A stretch of 10,509 nucleotides of DNA from DASWIG01 sp965371445 (GTDB taxonomy: Bacteria; Acidobacteriota; Thermoanaerobaculia; Multivoradales; J023), in NCBI GenBank assembly GCA_965371445.1, contig CBDUYN010000265.1, positions 1 to 10,509 of the forward strand, written 5' to 3'. The position numbers were made by a program, and so were the translations under genes. Positions 1 through 5,973 of the stretch are shown here, one piece after another. The notes under the pieces were generated by a model that did no database searches, was not told the DNA's origin, and worked only from the letters and a program-made list of their open reading frames with translations. Position 1 is the stretch's first letter; the number at the start of each line of letters is the position of its first letter.

Positions 1-311
1 GCGTGCCCAATGCCGCCGCCGATGGCGGGTCCTTGCACGCTTGCCGAAAGGACACCGACGATCCGATCTTCCAGTCCCAGGGCGGCCACTTCGGCTTGCC
101 GCAGCTCCCAGACGCGCTCCTGGGGATTCCACCGCCCCCCGGCACGCTTCACCGCGACGCGGATCCGCGTCTCTTCCCTTCCCACCCGCAGGCGGACGGT
201 TCTCTCGGCGTTCGGCGGTTCGCGGGGCTTCCATGGAGTTTCCTCGACGATCAGCTCGACGGTCTTGAAGCTCCGTCCGGTCTGCTCGTCATAGGGGTGT
301 CGGACAGGCAC
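1..311 (-). CDS. Conserved hypothetical protein, 3' part outside window; possibly a decayed gene
   Basis: The frame is open from a GTG (complement 309-311) to the window edge, about 103 codons. It contains TVELIVEE early and KRAGGRWNPQERVWEL further on. The GGRWxPxxxxW pattern resembles a motif of small DUF5710-like proteins and of a hypothetical family I recall as common near transposases in high-GC bacteria; I know no function for it. AAGGGGA lies 7 bases before the GTG and could serve as ribosome binding site. Five codons upstream the same frame meets a TAA (324-326), and beyond it stays open to an ATG at complement(462-464) that has a good AGGAG at 471-475. The peptide just before the TAA (PGTRELQER) and just after it (GDRLVPVRHPYD) read like one continuous family N-terminus with the stop replacing an aromatic residue. 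I therefore cannot tell a real GTG start from a nonsense-broken gene. Confidence 0.5.
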   Translation of the reverse strand, partial: MPVRHPYDEQTGRSFKTVELIVEETPWKPREPPNAERTVRLRVGREETRIRVAVKRAGGRWNPQERVWELRQAEVAALGLEDRIVGVLSASVQGPAIGGGIGH

Positions 312-312
312 C
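296..312. repeat. Short REP-like palindrome
   Basis: GGTGTC (296-301), loop GGACA and GGCACC (307-312) form a 6-bp stem with one G-T wobble. GGTG...CACC palindromes of this kind are often seen around small transposase or REP-type elements in GC-rich genomes. It overlaps the apparent GTG start of the left-edge gene. Only one copy is in the window. Confidence 0.3.
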
Positions 313-516
313 AGACGATCCCCTTATCGCTCTTGGAGCTCCCTGGTGCCTGGCCTGCCGGGCAGGCCGCGCCTCAAGCTTACCCGGGTTCGCAGCCGTC
401 GATCACGGGGCGGAACGTCCCATCCCGGGAGACGTTGCCGGACGTCAGCGCTCTGACCTGCCATGATGCTCTCCTGTCCACGTCGTGTCGCCGCCGGTGG
501 TGCTAGGATCTTGCGC
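312..516. other. Gap between left-edge gene and the 906-aa gene
   Basis: This 205-bp stretch separates divergently oriented genes. On the minus strand it carries the 46-codon upstream part (complement 324-464, ATG to TAA) of the frame that continues into the left-edge gene, with AGGAG six bases before its ATG. A second minus frame ending in TAA near 395 also looks protein-like over about 33 codons (it includes SGNVSRDGTFRPVIDG), possibly a gene remnant. On the plus strand it holds the promoter-like TAGGAT of the following gene. I see no RNA gene. Confidence 0.35.
504..509 (+). promoter_or_regulatory. -10-like TAGGAT or ribosome binding site before the 906-aa gene
   Basis: TAGGAT ends 7 bases before the ATG at 517. 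As a -10 element it would put the transcript start on the ATG (leaderless). Its inner AGGA (505-508) is also at normal Shine-Dalgarno distance (8 bases). No clear -35 is visible. It favours the start at 517 over the in-frame ATG at 463. Confidence 0.4.
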
Positions 517-3237
517 ATGTCGAAGAAGCAGACTGCAGCCGTCTTCCCGCGCACGACCCTGGCCGTCGTCTTCTTCCTCTCCGGCGTCGCCGGGCTCGGC
601 TACGAGGTGATCTGGGGCCGCTGGCTGCACTCGGTCTTCGGCGCCAGCGCCTGGGCGCTCGCGGCGATCCTCTCCGCCTTCATGGCCGGGCTCGCCCTCG
701 GCAGCTACGTCACGGGACGCGGGGTCCGCCGGCTCAAGATCGACCCCCTCGCCGCCTACGGCGTCGTCGAGCTTTTGATCGGCGTCTGGGCCCTCGCCTT
801 CCCCTGGCTCCTCGAGGCGGGCATCGAAATCCAGGGCCGCTTTTTTTTCCGCTGGGTCGAAGAGCACACCCTCTACGGCCTGATCCGTTTCGCCCTCTGC
901 TTCGGCGTCCTGCTCGTGCCGACGAGCTTGATGGGGGCGACGTTTCCGCTGCTCAGTGCCTACGTCGCGCGGCGCAGCGACGCGCCGGTCCGCTGGACGG
1001 GCCTCCTCTACGGCTTGAACACCGCCGGCGCCGTCGTGGGGACGCTTCTTTCCGGCTTCGTCCTCGTCGCGCGCTTCGGGCTGGCGGGCAGCAACTACCT
1101 GTTGGTCGCGGTCAACTTCGCGGTCGGCACGGTGGCGATCCTGCGCTCGCGGAGCGTTCCCGCGGCGCCGAAGATCGCCAAGGAAGAACCCTCGGCCGAG
1201 CTCGCCGGCCTCTACGGCCTCGTCCTCGGCCTCTTTGTCGTCAACGGATTTTTCAATCTCGCCTACGAGGTCCTCTGGGGGCGCGCCCTGGCGCTCATCA
1301 TCGGTACGACGACCTACGCCCTCTCCGTGATGCTCGGCGTCTTCCTCGCCGGGATCGCCGCCGGAAGCCTGTGGATGACCCGGCACCTCGGCCGGCTCCG
1401 AGATCCCCTCCGAACGCTGCTCGTGATCCAGGCGGCGATGGCACTCTGGGTCCTCGCCTCGCCGCTTCTCGTCAACGCCCTGCCCTACGTCTTCCTGCGC
1501 GGGCTCTGGGCGCTGGGGATCGGCTGGGTGTCTTCGGTGGCGCTCAAGAGCCTGCTCTGCGCCCTCCTGCTCCTGCCCTTGACGCTCGGCATGGGAGCGG
1601 TGTTCCCCCTCGGCATCCACCTCGCCTTCCGGCGCGCCGAGGGCCTGGCCCGGGAGGTCGGCGACCTCTACGGCGGCAACACCGCGGGCGCCGTTTTCGG
1701 AGCCTTTGCCGGCGGCTTCCTCGTGATCCCCCTGCTCGGCGTCGAAAAGGGCATCGCGGTGTCAGCTCTGGGCCATCTGGTCGTCGTGGCTCTCCTTGTC
1801 GGCCGCTCCCGGCAGGGCCGAAAGATCCTCAGCCGCCACCGGCAAGGCTGGATCGCCGTCGTTCTCGCCGCCCTCCTCCTGCCCTTCGTGGCACGGTGGA
1901 ACCCGCTCATCCTGGCGAGCGGCGTCTACTTCCAGCCCCGGACCTTCTACGACGCCGACGGACGGATCTACCTCTCGGAGCGCATGTCGCAGGCGAGCCT
2001 GCGCTACCACGCCGAAGGAGCGAGCGCCACGGTCGACGTCCTCGAAGCGCCGGGAGGGTTCCGCGCGCTGGCCATCAACGGCAAGTCGGTCGCGACCTCG
2101 AATTACTACGACTACCGGGTCCAGCGCCTGCTCGGCATCTTGCCCCTCTTGCTCCACCCCGAGCCGCGCCAGGTGCTCGTGATCGGTCTGGGCACCGGCA
2201 TGACGTCGGGCACCGGATCGATCGACCCGGCGACCGAGAGCTTGAAGATCGTCGAGATCACCGAGGAGGTCGTCGGCGCGACAGAGCACTTCCTGGAATG
2301 GAACCTCGGCGTCGTCCACAAGCCGATCACCCGGATCGTCATCGAAGACGCCACGCACTACCTGCGCTTCACCGACGAGCGCTTCGACGTCATCACGTCG
2401 GATCCGATCCATCCCTTCGTCATCGGCGCCGGGGACCTCTACTCCGTCGACAGCTACGAGGTGGCTCAATCGAAGCTTGAGACGGGCGGCATCTTCTGCC
2501 AGTGGGTGCCCCTCTACCAGCTCGACGACCCGGACATCGATTCGATCCTCCGCACCTTTGACAAGGTGTGGCGAAACGCGACGGTGTGGGTGACCGGCAA
2601 GGACTTCGTGCTCTGCGGCGCCCGCGACGCCTACCACAGCGACTTCGCGACCTTCAAGGAGAAGGCGGGGCAGGAGCCCTACGCCGAGATCCTGCGCTTG
2701 CTCGGTTTCTGGACCCCGGAAGAGGTGCTCTCGGCCTACGTCGGCGAGCTCGCGAGCCTACGCGAGGAGTTTGCCGACGCCGTCGTCAACACCGTCGAGC
2801 GTCCTTATCTTGAGTTCTCGGCGCCGCGGGCCATTTTTCTCCAGACCGACGCCCGCAACCTGAAGCGCATCCTGGAAAAAAGCCCTGCGGAAAATCCGTC
2901 CTACCTCAGAGGAGCGCCTCCCGAGCTTTTTCAGAGCCTGGAAAGCTGGAGGCCCTGTACGGAGCTCGTCTGGGCGGGCTTCGTCGCCGACCGGCTCGGC
3001 GACCTCGGTGCCGCCACCCAGCTGGCACGCCGGGCCTACGACCGCTGTCCTTCACTGGGCTACGTCCGCCATTTCGCGGCCCACACGATCGAGGCCTACG
3101 CGGGCTCGATTCGCCAGAGCGACCCGGACCAGGCCTTGGGTCTGCTACGCCGCGCCAAGGAGCTCGATCCCTACACGCCGGAGATCGCCGCCGCCGTCGC
3201 CGAGCTCGAGACGCAAACCAGGAGTAGAGAGCCATGA
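517..3237 (+). CDS. Fused polytopic membrane / spermidine-synthase-like protein with TPR-like tail
   Basis: This 906-aa protein belongs to the family annotated as fused MFS/spermidine synthase. Residues 1-460 are a polytopic membrane region built from two homologous halves: YEVIWGR (29-35) recurs as YEVLWGR (250-256), SLMGATFPL (137-145) as LGMGAVFPL (357-365), and LYGLNTAGAVVG (164-175) as LYGGNTAGAVFG (384-395). Residues 500-700 are a SpeE-like Rossmann methyltransferase-fold domain, with the nucleotide-binding loop VLVIGLGTG (553-561), E580 at a likely ribose-binding strand end, D611 in IEDATHYL, and ITSDPIHP (626-633). The conserved LEFSAPR is at 765-771, and 815-900 looks like TPR helices. 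SpeE normally has DxxDP at the polyamine site; here the second Asp is missing, so spermidine synthesis is doubtful and the true reaction is unknown. The start at 517 follows TAGGAT; an in-frame ATG at 463 would add 18 residues unlike the family. The stop overlaps the next ATG (ATGA), implying translational coupling. Confidence 0.9.
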   Translation: MSKKQTAAVFPRTTLAVVFFLSGVAGLGYEVIWGRWLHSVFGASAWALAAILSAFMAGLALGSYVTGRGVRRLKIDPLAAYGVVELLIGVWALAFPWLLEAGIEIQGRFFFRWVEEHTLYGLIRFALCFGVLLVPTSLMGATFPLLSAYVARRSDAPVRWTGLLYGLNTAGAVVGTLLSGFVLVARFGLAGSNYLLVAVNFAVGTVAILRSRSVPAAPKIAKEEPSAELAGLYGLVLGLFVVNGFFNLAYEVLWGRALALIIGTTTYALSVMLGVFLAGIAAGSLWMTRHLGRLRDPLRTLLVIQAAMALWVLASPLLVNALPYVFLRGLWALGIGWVSSVALKSLLCALLLLPLTLGMGAVFPLGIHLAFRRAEGLAREVGDLYGGNTAGAVFGAFAGGFLVIPLLGVEKGIAVSALGHLVVVALLVGRSRQGRKILSRHRQGWIAVVLAALLLPFVARWNPLILASGVYFQPRTFYDADGRIYLSERMSQASLRYHAEGASATVDVLEAPGGFRALAINGKSVATSNYYDYRVQRLLGILPLLLHPEPRQVLVIGLGTGMTSGTGSIDPATESLKIVEITEEVVGATEHFLEWNLGVVHKPITRIVIEDATHYLRFTDERFDVITSDPIHPFVIGAGDLYSVDSYEVAQSKLETGGIFCQWVPLYQLDDPDIDSILRTFDKVWRNATVWVTGKDFVLCGARDAYHSDFATFKEKAGQEPYAEILRLLGFWTPEEVLSAYVGELASLREEFADAVVNTVERPYLEFSAPRAIFLQTDARNLKRILEKSPAENPSYLRGAPPELFQSLESWRPCTELVWAGFVADRLGDLGAATQLARRAYDRCPSLGYVRHFAAHTIEAYAGSIRQSDPDQALGLLRRAKELDPYTPEIAAAVAELETQTRSREP

Positions 3238-3656
3238 CACGACACGAAAGACTCCTCCGAATCCTCCTTCAATTGGCAGGCGTCTGCATGTTGCCCGCCT
3301 GGCTGGCGGTCGTCATGCCGACGGCCTGGATGGACTGGACCCACCGCTGGCTGGGCCTGGGCGAGCTTCCCGAGGGGCCGATCGTCGAGTACCTCGCGCG
3401 CTCGCTGTCACTTTTCTACGGCGTCCACGGCGGGCTCCTGCTGCTCGCTGCCCGCGACGTGCGACGCTACCTGCCGGTCATCGTCTACCTGAGCGTCCTC
3501 GGTGTCGTCTCCGGCGTGGTCTTCCTCGCGGTCGACCTCTACGCCGGCATGCCTGCCAGATGGACCTGGGGCGAGGGCCCGATCGTCATCGCGTCGGGCC
3601 TCGTGATGCTCTACCTCGCCCGATCGGTGGGCGCCGTTACCTACCCGGCGGGGTAG
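3234..3656 (+). CDS. Four-helix integral membrane protein, unknown function
   Basis: This 140-aa protein has four predicted membrane helices (about 9-29, 54-73, 79-101 and 113-131). Between them lie short conserved-looking segments: MPTAWMDWTHRWLGLGELP (28-46), EYLARSLSLFYGVHGGLLL (52-70), and DLYAGMPARWTWGEGP (101-116). I recognise the general pattern as a small hypothetical membrane protein family recurring in Acidobacteriota, Planctomycetota and similar phyla, without a known role. Its ATG overlaps the TGA of the 906-aa gene in ATGA, so it is almost certainly translated from the same mRNA and may act beside that membrane enzyme-like protein. No clear intrinsic terminator follows its TAG at 3654-3656. 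Length and composition match a complete gene. Confidence 0.85.
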   Translation: MTRHERLLRILLQLAGVCMLPAWLAVVMPTAWMDWTHRWLGLGELPEGPIVEYLARSLSLFYGVHGGLLLLAARDVRRYLPVIVYLSVLGVVSGVVFLAVDLYAGMPARWTWGEGPIVIASGLVMLYLARSVGAVTYPAG

Positions 3657-3728
3657 GTCCGAGCACCGCGCCAACCGACCAACCGGTAGAAAATCGCTCG
3701 TTTAGATCCAGAAAGTATCAATTTCCTC

Positions 3729-3757
3729 TTGCCAACACACGCGGCCTCGTGTATGAT
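3729..3757 (+). promoter_or_regulatory. Sigma-70-type promoter of the secreted repeat protein
   Basis: TTGCCA (3729-3734) and TATGAT (3752-3757) are separated by exactly 17 bp. This is the only near-consensus pair I found here, and the sequence just upstream (3690-3728) is locally AT-richer than the genes. The expected transcript start is near 3764, giving a leader of about 226 nt before the ATG at 3990. The next good start codon downstream on this strand is that gene. Confidence 0.7.
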
Positions 3758-3836
3758 TCTCCGTGACGGCTGAGACGGTCCTTCCGAACGAAACCCCGGC
3801 CCGTTTCACCTGACGGCCAGACGGCACTCGCCAGTT

Positions 3837-3870
3837 GTCCAGTTTTCGAACAAGCGTTCGAAAACTGGAC
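3837..3870. repeat. Perfect 15-bp inverted repeat with LexA-box-like core
   Basis: The left arm 3837-3851 and right arm 3856-3870 are exact reverse complements around the loop AAGC. The core TCGAAC-N4-GTTCGA (3846-3861) fits the DinR/LexA box CGAACRNRYGTTCG of Bacillus and the TCGAAC-N4-GTTCGA box of mycobacteria. No T-run follows, so it is not a canonical terminator. It may be an operator about 75 bp inside the transcript or an RNA hairpin; the arms extend well beyond a typical LexA site. Confidence 0.75.
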
Positions 3871-3977
3871 GTCGAAACGACAAACCGACCGAGCCCCGCG
3901 AAGGCGTCGCGCCCCGCGAAAAGACGACGTGTAGCGGGCGGACCCTGGCGCGAGATCGTCTGAGCTGTCGTAACCCT

Positions 3978-3984
3978 GAGGAGG
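3978..3984 (+). promoter_or_regulatory. Strong Shine-Dalgarno GAGGAGG
   Basis: GAGGAGG ends five bases before the ATG at 3990 and fixes this start. It is the strongest ribosome binding site in the window. Confidence 0.8.
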
Positions 3985-3989
3985 ACACG

Positions 3990-4754
3990 ATGAGCAGACC
4001 GGTTCACCTAACGCTCCCGACGGCCATCATCACCCTGGCTCTTCTTCTCGGAATGGCGGGATTCGCCGCCGCCGACTCACACAAGGCTGTCGAGACCGTA
4101 GCCGGGACCTACGACGTTACCGGCGTCAACCGAGACGGCTCGACCTACACCGGAGCCGTCGAGATCGCCGATCTCGGCAAGCGGCACTATCGCCTGAGGT
4201 GGCAGGACGGCGACGGTATCTACGAGGGCCAGGGAGCGCTTCTCTGGCGGCAGCTCTTCGTGGTCTGGGGCGAGGAGGGAGCGGACTGCCTCGTGGTGCT
4301 CTACGAGGTCAACGAGGACGGCACGCTCGTCGGCGACTGGTTCGCAGCCGACGACGTCGATCACCGCGGCTCGGAAGAAGCGCGGCCGATCGGACCGCGG
4401 CCGGCAGGGACCCTCGAGGGCACCTACAGCGTCGTCGGCTCGGATCCGTCCGGAGCCCTCTACGAGGAACAGCTGGCCGTCTCGGCGCTCAGCCCCGGTT
4501 TCTATCGCTTCCAGTGGAACGGTCTCCAGTCCACCCTGGAGGGCATCGGAGAGCTCGACGAGAACCATCTGGTGGTGGTCCGGAAAAACGCCGGCCAGTG
4601 CGGCCGGATGACCTACGAGATCGAAGACGACGGCCGCCTGGAGGGGACGTGGATGATGACCGACGACCTCTTTGAAGTCGCCGGACGCGAGACGGCCGTG
4701 CCCCGCAAAGGTTCCGCCGGTGGCGGCGGGGCTTTCGCGGTTGCGGTCGAGTGA
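3990..4754 (+). CDS. Secreted protein with two tandem homologous repeats
   Basis: This 254-aa protein has an N-terminal signal peptide (hydrophobic 9-27, likely cleavage after FAA or AAA near 26-28) and no other membrane segment, so it is exported to the periplasm or outside. The mature part is two repeats of about 95 residues, 38-132 and 143-236, aligning at an offset of 104-105: GTY (39-41 / 144-146), HYRLRW and FYRFQW ending at W71 / W176, C100 / C204, YE-x3-DG-x-L-x-G-x-W ending at W117 / W221, and E130 / E234. The regular strand-like alternation suggests two small beta-barrels or sandwiches. I do not recognise a named family. The two cysteines, one per repeat, could form an inter-repeat disulfide (inference). 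The C-terminus is a Gly-Ala tail. It is expressed alone from its own promoter behind a long leader with a LexA-like palindrome. Confidence 0.85.
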   Translation: MSRPVHLTLPTAIITLALLLGMAGFAAADSHKAVETVAGTYDVTGVNRDGSTYTGAVEIADLGKRHYRLRWQDGDGIYEGQGALLWRQLFVVWGEEGADCLVVLYEVNEDGTLVGDWFAADDVDHRGSEEARPIGPRPAGTLEGTYSVVGSDPSGALYEEQLAVSALSPGFYRFQWNGLQSTLEGIGELDENHLVVVRKNAGQCGRMTYEIEDDGRLEGTWMMTDDLFEVAGRETAVPRKGSAGGGGAFAVAVE

Positions 4755-4781
4755 GGTCTCGGGCCGCCGGTATCCTGGAGA

Positions 4782-4821
4782 TTCCCCTTTCGGATAAAGA
4801 GGCCGAGGGCGAGAAAGGGAA
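4782..4821. terminator. Weak hairpin between convergent genes
   Basis: CCCTTTC (4785-4791) pairs with GAAAGGG (4813-4819), extendable by two A-T pairs past a bulged C, around a 21-base loop. It lies in the 90-bp gap between two convergent stops. There is no T-run, so a termination role is only suggested by position. Confidence 0.2.
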
Positions 4822-4844
4822 ATAACCGCGGCCGCACGACGGTC

Positions 4845-5897
4845 TCACGGTTCGGAAACCGACTCGAATTCGATCACGTGGGCAAAGAATTCCGCCACCG
4901 CGGCTTCGACCCCGCTCAGCCGTAGGCTCGACTCGACCCGCTCGCCGACGGCCACGGCTTCGTAGTCGAGCTCGAAGCCGTCCTCGGCGGCACGCGCCTT
5001 CAGCTTCTCGAAGTGGGCGGTGAGGGCCTCAAGCCACAAGAGCGCCCTTTCCCGGTCGCGGCAATGGAGGACGATCTCGGCGTCGATCTCGTCGGCCGAC
5101 ACCACGTCGACACCGAAACCGAGCCGAAGCTCCTCGTCCTCGGCACCCTCGGGAACGTCGACGTCGGCGAGGACACGGGCGACGGAGCCGTCCTCGTTGG
5201 TGAGCGAGCCGGCGGCGTCCCACTCGCCGTCCGGGGCCATCGAGACGAGCTTCGCCTGATCGACGGTGCCGTCCTCGATGCGGTCGAGCGCGCGCTCGAG
5301 CGAGGCCCGCGAGCTCGCGACGAGGAGCGTCGAGCCGACGAAGGTGAGGTAGTCGTCGTCGTCAAGCGAGACGAGCTCGTAGCCGCGATAGGTCTCGGGC
5401 ACCTCCTCGTCGGCCCGGCTGGCGAAGAGGATCGCCGCTTTCAGCGGACGCACCATGACCCGGAAGTTGAGCGCGGCGACGACGTCGACGTCGCTCTCCT
5501 CGCCCGGCTCGATGGCGAGCGTCGCGTCGCGGGGGATGAACATCTGGACGTCGCGCATCGACGGCGATTGCCGGAGGTTGGCGAGCCAGCGCATCTTCGG
5601 CGGCAGGGCCCTCTCCTGGTTGCGCCGGTTGATCTCGTCGATCTCCTTGAGCACGTGGTTGACGAGCGCCTTGGCCCCCGGATCGGCCGCCAGGTCCTCC
5701 ATCTGCACGACGCCGACGCTCTCCTCGCCCGCGATCCCTTCGGTGGCGACCTGCTTGCCCGGCACGTAGGCCCAGAAGGCGCCGCCGCCTACCACGAGAA
5801 GCAGCACCACGAAAACCGCGCCGCAGCCCAGGCTGCAGCCGATCAGGAGCTTCTGGATGCCGGAGAGACCCCCTGGCGTGGGCTCGTTGCCGTTCAT
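4845..5897 (-). CDS. Single-pass membrane-anchored protein, DUF3352-like, unknown function
   Basis: This 350-aa protein has a short cytoplasmic N-terminus, one membrane helix (about 17-45, with Cys21 and Cys25 in it) and a large soluble domain outside. The soluble part carries RDATLAIEP (123-131), a repeated beta pattern around 139-160, and YLTFVGSTLLVASS (183-196) followed by RASLERALDR (197-206). This alternation of a YRGYEL-type strand, a 'VGSTLLVASS' strand and an 'ASLERALD' helix is like extracytoplasmic proteins of the DUF3352 kind, but I cannot assign it firmly. Many acidic residues suit an exported domain. The ATG at 5897 has no Shine-Dalgarno, but TAGAAT ends 7 bases before it, which suits a leaderless mRNA. 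It is divergent from the EEP-type enzyme and convergent with the secreted repeat protein. Confidence 0.8.
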   Translation of the reverse strand: MNGNEPTPGGLSGIQKLLIGCSLGCGAVFVVLLLVVGGGAFWAYVPGKQVATEGIAGEESVGVVQMEDLAADPGAKALVNHVLKEIDEINRRNQERALPPKMRWLANLRQSPSMRDVQMFIPRDATLAIEPGEESDVDVVAALNFRVMVRPLKAAILFASRADEEVPETYRGYELVSLDDDDYLTFVGSTLLVASSRASLERALDRIEDGTVDQAKLVSMAPDGEWDAAGSLTNEDGSVARVLADVDVPEGAEDEELRLGFGVDVVSADEIDAEIVLHCRDRERALLWLEALTAHFEKLKARAAEDGFELDYEAVAVGERVESSLRLSGVEAAVAEFFAHVIEFESVSEP

Positions 5898-5904
5898 GGC
5901 CGCA

Positions 5905-5910
5905 ATTCTA
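5905..5910 (-). promoter_or_regulatory. -10 element TAGAAT for the membrane-anchored protein
   Basis: On the minus strand TAGAAT ends 7 bases before the ATG at 5897 and nothing resembling a ribosome binding site intervenes. This is the clearest leaderless-type arrangement in the window. A -35 is not obvious. Confidence 0.5.
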
Positions 5911-5944
5911 CCGCAGAACCCGACGGTAGGCCCGAAGGCCGGGG

Positions 5945-5963
5945 TAAGATCTCCCGCAAGGAG
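5945..5963 (+). promoter_or_regulatory. -10-like TAAGAT and ribosome binding site AAGGAG for the EEP enzyme
   Basis: TAAGAT (5945-5950) is followed by AAGGAG (5958-5963), which is 10 bases before the ATG at 5974. If TAAGAT is used, the leader is about 17 nt. The site lies in the 76-bp divergent region shared with the 5897 gene and rules out the longer in-frame start at 5857, which overlaps that gene. Confidence 0.5.
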
Positions 5964-5973
5964 CCAAGATACG

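Larger units (their letters stand above)
3758..3989 (+). promoter_or_regulatory. Long structured 5' leader / control region
   Basis: With the promoter and the spacer behind the previous gene this makes 333 bp without a gene (3657-3989). It contains a perfect 15-bp palindrome (3837-3870) and a direct repeat GCCCCGCGAA at 3893-3902 and 3911-3920. A possible stem pairs CGCCCCGC (3910-3917) with GCGGGCG (3934-3940), with one bulged C. Another possible stem pairs AGACGA (3922-3927) with TCGTCT (3956-3961), close to the ribosome binding site. CCAGTT at 3831-3836 repeats the one in the left palindrome arm, so it could compete for the right arm. It matches no riboswitch class I can recall. A minus-strand frame across it (3702-4007) looks like chance. 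Confidence 0.5.

Noticed and set aside
463..516. Upstream in-frame ATG for the 906-aa gene
   Set aside because: It adds 18 residues without family likeness; TAGGAT/AGGA sits right before 517.
445..1620. 391-codon minus-strand frame inside the 906-aa gene
   Set aside because: Antisense shadow: low-complexity Glu/Arg/Gln/Gly-rich product opposite a gene with clear family motifs.
3702..4007. 101-codon minus-strand frame over the leader
   Set aside because: It begins inside the secreted protein gene at a GTG and lacks any recognisable pattern; the plus strand shows promoter and ribosome site.
4848..4861. CGGTT/AACCG hairpin near the stop of the 5897 gene
   Set aside because: Five base pairs inside coding sequence, no T-run; expected by chance.
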